A stretch of DNA of 64,000 nt from Prevotellaceae bacterium UBA2744 (GTDB lineage Bacteria; Bacteroidota; Bacteroidia; Bacteroidales; Bacteroidaceae): contig DEJQ01000026.1 in the NCBI GenBank assembly GCA_002353575.1, positions 62,001 through 126,000 on the forward strand, given 5' to 3'. The translations under genes and the position numbers were made by a program. Positions 34,730 through 42,835 of the stretch are shown in pieces. The notes under the pieces were generated by a model, which was given only the letters and a program-made list of their open reading frames with translations, was not told the DNA's origin and made no database searches. The stretch's first letter is position 1; each line of letters starts with the position of its first letter.

Positions 34730-36856
34730 ATGATTCTGAAACAGCTTTACTATAACATCAGTAACAGACGGGAATGGAATGTCCTCGTCTGTGCTGTTTT
34801 GTTTTCGTCCCTACTACACTCATGTGCCAACATAGGAACCCCTGACGGCGGACTCTACGATGAGACACCTCCTAAAATCATTCGCACTAGTCCAGACTAC
34901 GGAGCTAACGACGCAAAACCGAAGAAGGTGACACTGGAGTTCGACGAATTCGTGAAACTCGAGAACGCATATGAAAAGGTAGTCATCTCACCGCCCCAGT
35001 TCGAAGCCTCCGAGATAGAGTCAACGGGCAAGAAAGTGACAGTCACGTTCAACGACACCCTGAAACCGGACTTCACATATACCATCGACTTCGGAAGCAG
35101 TATCGTGGATAACAATGAAGGAAACCCAATGGGGGAATATGCCTTCACATTCTCCACAGGCAAGACAATCGATACGCTGATGGTGTCGGGAAAGGTACTG
35201 GAAGCAGAGAATCTGGAACCCATCAAAGGCATCCTCGTGGGCCTGTATCGCATAGACAGTACTTCCGTATCCGACGACTCGCTATTCGAGAAGGTGCCAC
35301 TGGAACGCATCGGCCGCACCGACGGAAGCGGACATTTCTTTGTGAAGGGTGTGGCTCCGGGCAAATACCGCATTTTCGCCCTCAACGATCAGGATCAGTC
35401 ATATACGTACAGCCAGCAGAGCGAGAAACTCGCCTTTACCGACCGTATCATCTCTCCATACGCAAAACATGAAACACGCATGGACACAATATGGCACGAC
35501 AGCATACACTACGACTCCATATTCCCCGTAGAATACACACATTTCTACCCCGATGACGTGACACTGCTGGCATTCACGAAGAAATTCTCTGAGCGACACC
35601 TGCTGAAAAGCGAACGCAAGCAGTTTGAGAAGTTCACACTCTACTTCACTTCTCCATGTGACACCCTGCCACGACTCACACCACTCAACTTCCCGCTGAC
35701 AGACTCTACATTCGTCGTTGAAACAGTGCCGACAAACGACACAATAACATACTGGATCAGAGATTCTCTCTACTATAACCTCGACACGCTCATCATCCAG
35801 ATGGACTACTATGCTACGGATACGCTGAAACAACTGACACTGAGAACCGATACCCTGGAACTGGCGTCAAGACTGTCTAAAGAGCGACTGAACAAGCAAC
35901 GTAAGCAGGCCGAGGAAGAATGGGCGAAGGAGTACAAGAAACGTCTGAAGGCAGAGCGCAGAGCGAAACAGATAGAAGAGGAACGCCTGGAACGCGAAGC
36001 CGAGGAGGAGGAAAAGAGACTGGCCGAAGCCGAAGGCAGGAAGTACGAAAAGAAGAAAAAAGAGAAAAAGAAACGGGAAAAAGAAGAGGAGGAAGACATC
36101 GTTGTGCCGCCTATGCCGCCTGAGATCTACGAGATGAAGATGACATCGACTTCAGGACTGGCACCAGATAAGAACATCGACATCTCATTCGACGAGCCAG
36201 TCGAATATCTCGACACATCGAAGGTGCACTTCAGCATGAAGGTAGATACACTCTATATTCCTGCACCATATATGATTGAACCTATAGAAGGGAGTGTGAA
36301 TGCCTATCGTTTCTATGCAGAATGGGAACCTGACTCCACTTATATGCTGCAACTCGATTCTGCCGCCTTCGTAAGCATCTACGGCAAGGCAAGCGAGGAG
36401 ATGACACGCAACATCAAAGTGAAAGGTCTCAATTCGTTCAGTACGCTGTTTCTGAAACTGATAAACTCCGACCCGTCTGCAATAGTACAACTGCTCAACG
36501 GACAGGAAAAGATCATAAAGTCCATGCCTGCACCTGAAGGAAAGGCAGACTTCTACTTCCTGTCGCCGCAGACTTATTATCTGCGCGTGTTCTTCGACCG
36601 CAACGGCAACGGAGAATGGGATACAGGTGAATACGAAACCAGACAGCAACCGGAAGAGGTGTTCTACTACCCTACTTCGCTACAGTTGAAGGCACAGTGG
36701 GACATAAGTCAGACCTGGAACCTGAAATCAAAGCCGATTATAGAACAGAAACCGGAGAAGATAACAAAACAGAAACCCGATAAGGTAAAACAAATTCAGC
36801 ACCGGAATGCCGAAAAACTGGCAGAGAGAGCAAAGAGAAAAAGGAAGAATAATTAG
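34730..36856 (+). CDS. Ig-like domain lipoprotein with a Lys/Glu-rich helical segment
   Basis: The product has 708 residues. The lipobox LLHSC gives an acylated Cys at residue 32. A Big_5-type Ig-like domain follows (DETPPKIIRTSPDYGAND, VTLEFDEFVKLEN, YTIDFGSSIVDNNEGN, AFTFSTG). A carboxypeptidase-regulatory-like fold follows near residues 150-220. Residues about 384-458 are an unbroken charged helix rich in Lys, Glu and Arg, then a second Big_5-like region (DISFDEPVEYLDTSKVHF). The C-terminus is basic. It is probably anchored in the outer membrane. Start: GTG 34712 overlaps the GH3 stop, but ATG 34730 has an AGGAAAAAG just upstream and is preferred. Confidence 0.82.
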   Translation: MILKQLYYNISNRREWNVLVCAVLFSSLLHSCANIGTPDGGLYDETPPKIIRTSPDYGANDAKPKKVTLEFDEFVKLENAYEKVVISPPQFEASEIESTGKKVTVTFNDTLKPDFTYTIDFGSSIVDNNEGNPMGEYAFTFSTGKTIDTLMVSGKVLEAENLEPIKGILVGLYRIDSTSVSDDSLFEKVPLERIGRTDGSGHFFVKGVAPGKYRIFALNDQDQSYTYSQQSEKLAFTDRIISPYAKHETRMDTIWHDSIHYDSIFPVEYTHFYPDDVTLLAFTKKFSERHLLKSERKQFEKFTLYFTSPCDTLPRLTPLNFPLTDSTFVVETVPTNDTITYWIRDSLYYNLDTLIIQMDYYATDTLKQLTLRTDTLELASRLSKERLNKQRKQAEEEWAKEYKKRLKAERRAKQIEEERLEREAEEEEKRLAEAEGRKYEKKKKEKKKREKEEEEDIVVPPMPPEIYEMKMTSTSGLAPDKNIDISFDEPVEYLDTSKVHFSMKVDTLYIPAPYMIEPIEGSVNAYRFYAEWEPDSTYMLQLDSAAFVSIYGKASEEMTRNIKVKGLNSFSTLFLKLINSDPSAIVQLLNGQEKIIKSMPAPEGKADFYFLSPQTYYLRVFFDRNGNGEWDTGEYETRQQPEEVFYYPTSLQLKAQWDISQTWNLKSKPIIEQKPEKITKQKPDKVKQIQHRNAEKLAERAKRKRKNN

Positions 36857-36962
36857 GTGGGGGAAAAGTTAAGAAGTTAATACGATACTGGACTCTATAA
36901 CCGATTAACGATAAACTATCACCGACAAGCCCGATAAAAGATAAACTAGAAACGAAAAAAAT

Positions 36963-38561
36963 ATGAAATCATTCAAATCAATACTTATAGTTGCACTCGT
37001 GCAATTGGCTGCAACTTCAGCAAAGGCTGACGAACAGATGTTTAATGTCACAAAACAACTGGATATATTCAATTCTATCGTCACACAGCTGAACATGTAC
37101 TACGTTGATTCCATCGACATTAAACGCAGCGTCGAACTGGGTATCGATGCTATGCTCAGTGACCTTGACCCATACACAGAGTACTATTCTGAAGAAGATA
37201 TGGGCGACCTGAAACTGATGACCACTGGTAAGTACGGCGGTATCGGTTCGCTGATTCGTATGCGTAAGGACAGTACGGTGATGATAGCAGAACCCTATGC
37301 AGGTATGCCCGCAGCAGAAGTAGGACTGCAGGTAGGTGACATACTGCTGCAAATCGATACAATCGACCTGAAGGGGAAGATGACAAACGAAGTGAGCGAA
37401 CTGCTTCGCGGCGAACCGGGCACTACCTTTACACTGAAAATTCAGCGTCCTAATGAAGAAGGCATCCGGGAGTTTAAAATCAAACGCCGCAACATAAAAC
37501 TGCCTGCACTACCCTTCTACACTATGATCAGACCCGAAATCGGATACCTAAACCTGACACAGTTCACTGAGGGATGCTGGAAGGAAATGCGCAATGCCAT
37601 CATAGAACTGAAGGAGAAAGGAGCCAAGTCTATCATCATAGACCTGCGAGGCAATGGGGGCGGACTCATCGGAGAGTCGATAAACATTGTGAACTTGTTT
37701 GTAGAAAAGAATAAAAACGTGGTGGAGACCAAGGGTAAGGTGGAAGACATACATAGTGTATATACAACAAAATACGAGCCGCTCGACCTGAAAATCCCCA
37801 TAGTAGTGCTCGTTAATGGTACCACGGCATCAGCATCGGAAATCGTTTCGGGTTCGCTGCAGGATTTTAACCGGGCGGTGGTAATCGGTACGAAGACCTA
37901 CGGAAAGGGATTGGTACAGAGTACACGCGAACTGCCATTCAACGGAAACCTGAAACTGACTACTGCAAAGTATTACCTGCCCAGCGGACGATGCATCCAG
38001 GCCATCGACTACAAACAACGCCGTAACTCCAAATCTAACGAGGCAAAACGCGATTCCACTGGCGGCATCACTCCTGATATAATCGTAAAGCACGACACTC
38101 TGTCGAATATGCTTTTCTACCTGAGCAACGATGACATCATAACCGACTGGGGTACGAAGTATATGCAAAGTCACAGCCAGATGCCCGAGGTGAAGGATTT
38201 CAGCATCACCGAAGAGGATATGGCCGAACTGCTGCAGATGGCCAAGGATAAGAAATTCAAGTATGACCGTCTGAGCGAGAAACGACTTGAGGACTTGAAG
38301 AAGATGGCTCAGTTCGAAGGCTACTACGAAGACGCAAAACCGGAATTCGAGGCTTTGGAGAAGAAGTTGGAACACAATCTGGACCGCGACTTCGAGATAA
38401 ACAAGAAGGACATACGCCGACTGATGGCACTGGAGATAGTGAAACGTTTTGCCTATCAGGCAGGCATCATCGAAGAGTCACTAAAGAACGACGAAGATCT
38501 GGAGAAAGCGATAGAACTGCTGAACAACCAGAAGGAATATCAGAAAATACTAAAACAATAA
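36963..38561 (+). CDS. S41-family C-terminal processing peptidase with PDZ domain
   Basis: The product has 532 residues. A signal peptide is cut near SAKAD. A PDZ domain (about 85-165: AGMPAAEVGLQVGDILLQID) precedes the S41 protease core: IIDLRGNGGGLIGE, then LVNGTTASASEIVSGSLQD with the catalytic serine around residue 290, and GTKTYGKGLVQS with the catalytic lysine. A long charged C-terminal helix follows. It degrades or trims periplasmic or envelope proteins at their C-termini. A 63-residue membrane protein is encoded 6 bp downstream. Confidence 0.95.
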   Translation: MKSFKSILIVALVQLAATSAKADEQMFNVTKQLDIFNSIVTQLNMYYVDSIDIKRSVELGIDAMLSDLDPYTEYYSEEDMGDLKLMTTGKYGGIGSLIRMRKDSTVMIAEPYAGMPAAEVGLQVGDILLQIDTIDLKGKMTNEVSELLRGEPGTTFTLKIQRPNEEGIREFKIKRRNIKLPALPFYTMIRPEIGYLNLTQFTEGCWKEMRNAIIELKEKGAKSIIIDLRGNGGGLIGESINIVNLFVEKNKNVVETKGKVEDIHSVYTTKYEPLDLKIPIVVLVNGTTASASEIVSGSLQDFNRAVVIGTKTYGKGLVQSTRELPFNGNLKLTTAKYYLPSGRCIQAIDYKQRRNSKSNEAKRDSTGGITPDIIVKHDTLSNMLFYLSNDDIITDWGTKYMQSHSQMPEVKDFSITEEDMAELLQMAKDKKFKYDRLSEKRLEDLKKMAQFEGYYEDAKPEFEALEKKLEHNLDRDFEINKKDIRRLMALEIVKRFAYQAGIIEESLKNDEDLEKAIELLNNQKEYQKILKQ

Positions 38562-38567
38562 GATAAT

Positions 38568-38759
38568 ATGAGACAAAACCGCGCCTCACGTTTCAACCGC
38601 AACATGATGATAATGATGATTTTCATGGGAATCATAGTTCTTGGTTGCGTATATGCGTTCCTTTACGCATCATTGCCAAAGGAACAGCCACAAGGAGAAC
38701 AGATATATGGCGAATCTACCGACTCAGCTACTTTAGTCATCGACTCCATCACCGAGTGA
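38568..38759 (+). CDS. Small single-pass membrane protein downstream of the S41 protease
   Basis: The product has 63 residues: a basic N-terminus (RQNRASRFNRN), one membrane helix (MMIMMIFMGIIVLGCVYAFLY) and an acidic 25-residue tail. It is probably an inner-membrane protein with N-terminus in. No known family recognised. The 6-bp spacing suggests co-translation with the protease. Its last 27 bp overlap the end of recX on the other strand. Confidence 0.65.
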   Translation: MRQNRASRFNRNMMIMMIFMGIIVLGCVYAFLYASLPKEQPQGEQIYGESTDSATLVIDSITE

Positions 38760-39227
38760 CAAGTCGCTCTCAACAATCTTACGAGCCATTTCTGCATCGA
38801 ATCCGCGAGAGATGGCAAAACGCATGAGTTTCATCTTTATCTCATAACCGTTCCTGCCCTTTATTGAGGGCAGTTTCTTTTGCAATAGCACACGCAGAGT
38901 AGTATAAGAATCCTCAGGCGAGATTTCCTCTAAAGCCTCATCAATGAACCGCTGAGGAATCCCCTTCAAACGCAGTTCCTGTTGGATGCGGACTCTGCCC
39001 CAACGGTTATAGTGGAACTTATCACGAACAAAGGCGTGGGAATAACGTGACTCGTCGATGAACTTTTCCTTCATCAGACTTTGCAACACCCTGTCGGCAA
39101 GTTGCCCGCTCACCTCAAGGCGCTGCATCTTTTTCAAGATATCAGAACAACAATACTCTGCCCCGGCACACAGAGCAGAGTATTTATTGAATAGTTCCTT
39201 TTCGGTATATATGCGCTTACCATTCAT
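38733..39227 (-). CDS. recX: Regulatory protein RecX
   Basis: The product has 164 residues. Three-helix repeat patterns are visible: YCCSDILKKMQRLEV..DRVLQSLMKEKFIDESRYSHAFVRDK, then RWGRVRIQQELRLKGI..FIDEALEEI, characteristic of RecX. It binds RecA filaments and modulates strand exchange. It is last in the minus-strand run DUF3127-ychF-lgt-carbamoyltransferase-recX. Confidence 0.9.
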   Translation of the reverse strand: MNGKRIYTEKELFNKYSALCAGAEYCCSDILKKMQRLEVSGQLADRVLQSLMKEKFIDESRYSHAFVRDKFHYNRWGRVRIQQELRLKGIPQRFIDEALEEISPEDSYTTLRVLLQKKLPSIKGRNGYEIKMKLMRFAISRGFDAEMARKIVESDLSLGDGVDD

Positions 39228-39238
39228 CCCCTATCCTC

Positions 39239-40285
39239 TCAAAGAGATTGAAGCATTCGTTTGAGAACTACCGTAGCACTGATTTCACGGTTTGCAGCCT
39301 CAGGGATAACGATGCTTGTAGGAGCCTCGATGACGTCATCGGTAACAATCATATTACGACGTACAGGCAGACAGTGCATAAAATAGGCATTATTAGTCAC
39401 AGCCATCTGACGGGCTCCGACTGTCCAGGCACTGAAGTCGTGGTAGTCGCCAAGCACCTTTCCATAGTCTGCAGGACGAGTCACACCAGGACACGACCAG
39501 TTCTTTGCATATATAAAGTCAGCACCCTCGAATGCCTTCATCTGGTCGTATTCTACCTTAGCACCGCCTACAAACTGAGGATCGAGTTCATATCCTTCAG
39601 GATGTGTGATGACGAAGTCAAGTCCCCCCTCGATACCTGTCTGAGCCGCTATCATCCATTCGGCAAAGGAGTTAGGAACAGCCTGCGGCAGTGCCCTAGG
39701 ATGTGGAGCCCAAGAGAGAACTACCTTGGGACGCTTGTTCGGCACACGGGTAATAGCCTCGCCACCAAACAGCGGATTGGGTTCTACACGTGTCTTGTTC
39801 TTGTATTCCTCAATGGTGATGAGGTCGGCAAAAGCCTGCAAAGGGTGTACCGTGGCACTCTCCATGAAGAATACAGGGCGACCGGAATACTTGATGAACT
39901 GATTCAGAATCTGTTCTTCGTAGTCATCTTTACGGTTTTCGAAACGGGCAAACGAGCGCACACCTATCATGTCGCAGTAGCATCCCATCACGGGGATAGC
40001 CTCGAGCAGGTGTTCGCTCTTATCGCTCTCCATAACCACACCACGTTCCGTCTCCAACTTCCAGGCACCCTGATTCACATCGAGTACAATCACATTCATG
40101 CCCAGATTCATCGCTGCCTTCTGAGTTGACAGACGAGTACGCAAGGAGTTGTTGAAGAAGATCAGCATAGCTGTCTTGTTCTTACCCAGCGACTGATATT
40201 TATATCTGTCTGCCTTTATCTCCATTGCCTCGGCAAGTGCCTGTTGCAGATTGCCAATATCTGAAACGTGTTGAAATACTTTCAT
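39239..40285 (-). CDS. N-succinylornithine/N-acetylornithine-type carbamoyltransferase
   Basis: The product has 348 residues, about 30 longer than the Bacteroides fragilis SOTCase as I recall it, with extra residues around 165-180. FFNNSLRTRLSTQKAAMNLGM is the carbamoyl-phosphate loop, with Leu where STRTR has Thr. HCLPVRRNMIVTDDVIEAP is the C-terminal substrate motif with the Cys-Leu-Pro segment. It transfers a carbamoyl group to an N-acylated ornithine in the alternative arginine pathway. Residue 90, which sets succinyl (Pro) versus acetyl (Glu) preference in characterised enzymes, is Ser here. Acyl specificity is therefore left open. Confidence 0.88.
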   Translation of the reverse strand: MKVFQHVSDIGNLQQALAEAMEIKADRYKYQSLGKNKTAMLIFFNNSLRTRLSTQKAAMNLGMNVIVLDVNQGAWKLETERGVVMESDKSEHLLEAIPVMGCYCDMIGVRSFARFENRKDDYEEQILNQFIKYSGRPVFFMESATVHPLQAFADLITIEEYKNKTRVEPNPLFGGEAITRVPNKRPKVVLSWAPHPRALPQAVPNSFAEWMIAAQTGIEGGLDFVITHPEGYELDPQFVGGAKVEYDQMKAFEGADFIYAKNWSCPGVTRPADYGKVLGDYHDFSAWTVGARQMAVTNNAYFMHCLPVRRNMIVTDDVIEAPTSIVIPEAANREISATVVLKRMLQSL

Positions 40286-40287
40286 AA

Positions 40288-41172
40288 TTATTTGCCGATT
40301 TTATCGCCCTGCGCGGGGCTTTTGGTTGTTGTATTATGTAATCCTTTCCACATAGCATAGCCTGCTATGATGACGAATGGGATGCTAAGGAGTTGTCCCA
40401 TATCGAGAAGCATATTCTGTTCGAATGCCACTTGTTCTTTCTTCAGAAATTCCACGAAGAAGCGGAAGAAGAAGATGGAGAACACGCAATAGCCGAAGTA
40501 GAAACTCGTGCCCACAAGGTCTTTCCTGCGACTGTATATCCAAAGTCCGATAAAGAATATAATCAGATAGGCTATGGCTTCGTAGAGTTGTGCAGGATGA
40601 CGAGGTACCAGCATACCATTCACCATCGACTCGTTTGTATGGAAGATGAATGCCCAGGATACATCGGTCACCTTGCCTATAATCTCCGAATTCATCAGGT
40701 TTCCGAGTCGGATGCAACAGCAAGTTAACGGAGTAGCTATCGCTATGTTATCCACCACTGTCCAGAAGCCCAGTTTCTGACGTCTTGAATACACCCAAAG
40801 TGCTGCCAACAGTCCGAGGGTGCCCCCGTGACTTGCAAGTCCCTCATATCCCGTGAGTTTCCATCCCGATCCAGTGTAGTGCATCGGCAGGAGCATCTCC
40901 CAGAACCCTATCCTACTGGTCAGGTAATAACCCGGTTCGTAGAATATGCAATGTCCCAGTCGCGCACCAATCAGTATTCCGACGAAACAATAGAAAAGAA
41001 GTGGTTCGAACTTTTCCTCGGGAATATCCTGCTTCTGATACAGGCGTTGCACAATAAAATAGGCAGCAAGCAGTCCTACGACCCATAGCATAGAGTACCA
41101 TCGGATAGAATATCCGCCGACATTAAACAATTCGATGCTCGGTTGCCAGTCTATGAACGCAAGGTTTACCAT
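40288..41172 (-). CDS. lgt: Prolipoprotein diacylglyceryl transferase
   Basis: The product has 294 residues with about seven membrane helices. Signature segments are GLASHGGTLGLL (conserved His-Gly-Gly), CIRLGNLMNSEIIG (phosphatidylglycerol-contact Arg/Asn) and RHPAQLYEA. It attaches diacylglycerol to the lipobox Cys of prelipoproteins, the first step in maturing the several lipoproteins encoded in this window. I start at ATG 41172; longer in-frame upstream residues would run into the ychF gene. Confidence 0.94.
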   Translation of the reverse strand: MVNLAFIDWQPSIELFNVGGYSIRWYSMLWVVGLLAAYFIVQRLYQKQDIPEEKFEPLLFYCFVGILIGARLGHCIFYEPGYYLTSRIGFWEMLLPMHYTGSGWKLTGYEGLASHGGTLGLLAALWVYSRRQKLGFWTVVDNIAIATPLTCCCIRLGNLMNSEIIGKVTDVSWAFIFHTNESMVNGMLVPRHPAQLYEAIAYLIIFFIGLWIYSRRKDLVGTSFYFGYCVFSIFFFRFFVEFLKKEQVAFEQNMLLDMGQLLSIPFVIIAGYAMWKGLHNTTTKSPAQGDKIGK

Positions 41173-41188
41173 GTAAGTTACTGCTAAT

Positions 41189-42292
41189 TTATACGTTAAA
41201 TCTAAAGTGCATAATATCACCGTCCTGAACCACGTAATCCTTACCCTCGACTCCGAGTTTTCCGGCTTCACGGACAGCAGCCTCGCTGCCGTATTTTATA
41301 TAGTCATCGTACTTTATCACTTCTGCACGGATGAATCCCTTTTCAAAGTCGGTATGGATAACTCCGGCACACTGAGGAGCCTTCCATCCCTTACGGAATG
41401 TCCATGCCTTTACCTCCATCTCTCCGGCGGTTATGAATGTCTGCAGGTTCAGCAACGAGTAGATGGCCTTGATGAGTCGGTTACAACCGCTCTCTGTCAA
41501 TCCCATATCTTCCAGGAACATCTGCTTCTCCTCATATGTCTCCAGTTCTGAGATGTCAGCCTCTGTCTGTGCCGAGATGACCATCAGTTCGGCATTCTCT
41601 CCTTCGATGGCTTTACGCACAGCATCTACATAGGCATTTCCCTTTGCAGCACTCTGGTCATCTACATTACATACGTAAAGGACTGGTTTTGTCGTCAGCA
41701 GGAACATATTCTTTGCAGCAGCAACTTCCTCGTCGTTCTCCAGTTCTACGGTACGTGCACTCTTTCCTGCCAGCAATGCCTCCTTATAGCGCAACAGCAG
41801 CTCGTACTCCACCTTCGCATCCTTATCGTGTCCCACCATTGCAATCTTCTCAGTCTTCTTGATACGGGCCTCTACGGTCTCCAAGTCTTTCAACTGAAGC
41901 TCCGTATCGATGATTTCCTTATCACGAACAGGATCTACGCTGCCATCTACATGTACGATATTTCCATTGTCGAAGCAACGTAATACATGTATGATTGCAT
42001 CGCACTCACGTATATTGCCAAGGAATTGATTTCCGAGTCCCTCGCCCTTACTGGCTCCCTTCACGAGTCCGGCTATATCCACGATGTCGCATACGGCAGG
42101 CACAATCCGACCTGGGTGTACAATCTCAGCCAACTTGGTGAGTCGCTCGTCCGGCACACTCACCTGTCCCAACTGTGCATCTATAGTACAGAACGGGAAA
42201 TTGGCAGCCTGAGCCTTAGCACTCGACAAACAATTAAAAAGTGTGGATTTGCCTACATTAGGCAAGCCCACAATACCAGCTTTTAATGCCAT
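41189..42292 (-). CDS. ychF: Ribosome-associated ATPase YchF
   Basis: The product has 367 residues. G1 GLPNVGKSTLFN (residues 9-20), switch region NFPFCTIDAQLG, DIAGLVKGASKGEGLGNQFL (G3), and a C-terminal TGS domain ending FRFNV. YchF/OLA1 proteins hydrolyse ATP rather than GTP, bind ribosomes and affect stress responses. The gene is 16 bp upstream of lgt. Confidence 0.96.
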   Translation of the reverse strand: MALKAGIVGLPNVGKSTLFNCLSSAKAQAANFPFCTIDAQLGQVSVPDERLTKLAEIVHPGRIVPAVCDIVDIAGLVKGASKGEGLGNQFLGNIRECDAIIHVLRCFDNGNIVHVDGSVDPVRDKEIIDTELQLKDLETVEARIKKTEKIAMVGHDKDAKVEYELLLRYKEALLAGKSARTVELENDEEVAAAKNMFLLTTKPVLYVCNVDDQSAAKGNAYVDAVRKAIEGENAELMVISAQTEADISELETYEEKQMFLEDMGLTESGCNRLIKAIYSLLNLQTFITAGEMEVKAWTFRKGWKAPQCAGVIHTDFEKGFIRAEVIKYDDYIKYGSEAAVREAGKLGVEGKDYVVQDGDIMHFRFNV

Positions 42293-42325
42293 TTATATAG
42301 TAACGCTTTTATGATTTATGTATGA

Positions 42326-42718
42326 TTAGAAAGGCAGGTCATCAGTTGACTCTTCTGCACCGAACGGTGTCTCAGCAGCAGGAGCCGGAGCGACGGGAGC
42401 AGCTACACCAGGAGTTGCAGCTACTGGAGCTGGAGCAGCCTCGCCGGTAGCAGGTTCCACTTTCCATGCACGGATTGAATTGTACCAACGTCCCTGATAC
42501 TCATGTGCATCAATATCAAAAGACACTCTCAGATCCTGACCTTCCTGTATGTTCATCTGAGTCAGTTTGTCCTCGCCGAATACGTCGAACACCATGCGAC
42601 GCGGGTACTGTCCAGGTACTTCCAGAACAAACGACTGCACCTTCCATGGAGTACCAGTTCTGGCTGATGTGCCACCACGTGCTTCTAATACTTTAATAAT
42701 CTTTCCTTCTAATTCCAT
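42326..42718 (-). CDS. DUF3127 protein with SSB-like C-terminal tip
   Basis: The product has 130 residues. An N-terminal beta-rich DUF3127 domain (GKIIKVLEARGGTSARTGTPWKVQ, FDVFGEDKLTQMN, YNSIRAWKVE; about 1-88) looks OB-like. A disordered Pro/Ala linker follows (about 92-117) and the protein ends in ESTDDLPF. That architecture, OB fold plus flexible linker plus DDxPF tip, mirrors single-stranded DNA-binding protein. DUF3127 is a Bacteroidetes family without assigned function. It is the first gene of the minus-strand run and diverges from dnaN, which fits a replication-linked role. Confidence 0.85.
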   Translation of the reverse strand: MELEGKIIKVLEARGGTSARTGTPWKVQSFVLEVPGQYPRRMVFDVFGEDKLTQMNIQEGQDLRVSFDIDAHEYQGRWYNSIRAWKVEPATGEAAPAPVAATPGVAAPVAPAPAAETPFGAEESTDDLPF

Positions 42719-42762
42719 AATAGTCTATTTTTTCTAATTCCAGTTTTTTTATTTTTTCGGTG

Positions 42763-42793
42763 CAAAAGTACGATTTTCCTTTGTCTCTTCAAA
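42763..42793 (-). promoter_or_regulatory. Promoter for DUF3127-ychF-lgt run
   Basis: Minus-strand TACTTTTG at 42763-42770 with TTG at 42791-42793, spacing 20 bp. Its -33 box lies inside the dnaN promoter. Confidence 0.65.
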
Positions 42794-42811
42794 ACTATTC
42801 CATACCTTTGT
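42781..42811 (+). promoter_or_regulatory. Promoter for dnaN operon
   Basis: TTTG at 42781-42784 and TACCTTTG at 42804-42811, spacing 19 bp, 24 bp before the dnaN ATG. It interleaves with the divergent promoter. Confidence 0.7.
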
Positions 42812-42835
42812 AAGCAAAATTAAACATGAAGAACG

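Noticed and set aside
39248..40129. Plus-strand open frame of 293 codons
   Set aside because: Antisense shadow of the carbamoyltransferase; no recognisable domain.
40300..40335. Terminator in the lgt 3' end
   Set aside because: The GCCC/GGGC stem is only 4 bp and the T-run lies on the wrong strand for lgt.
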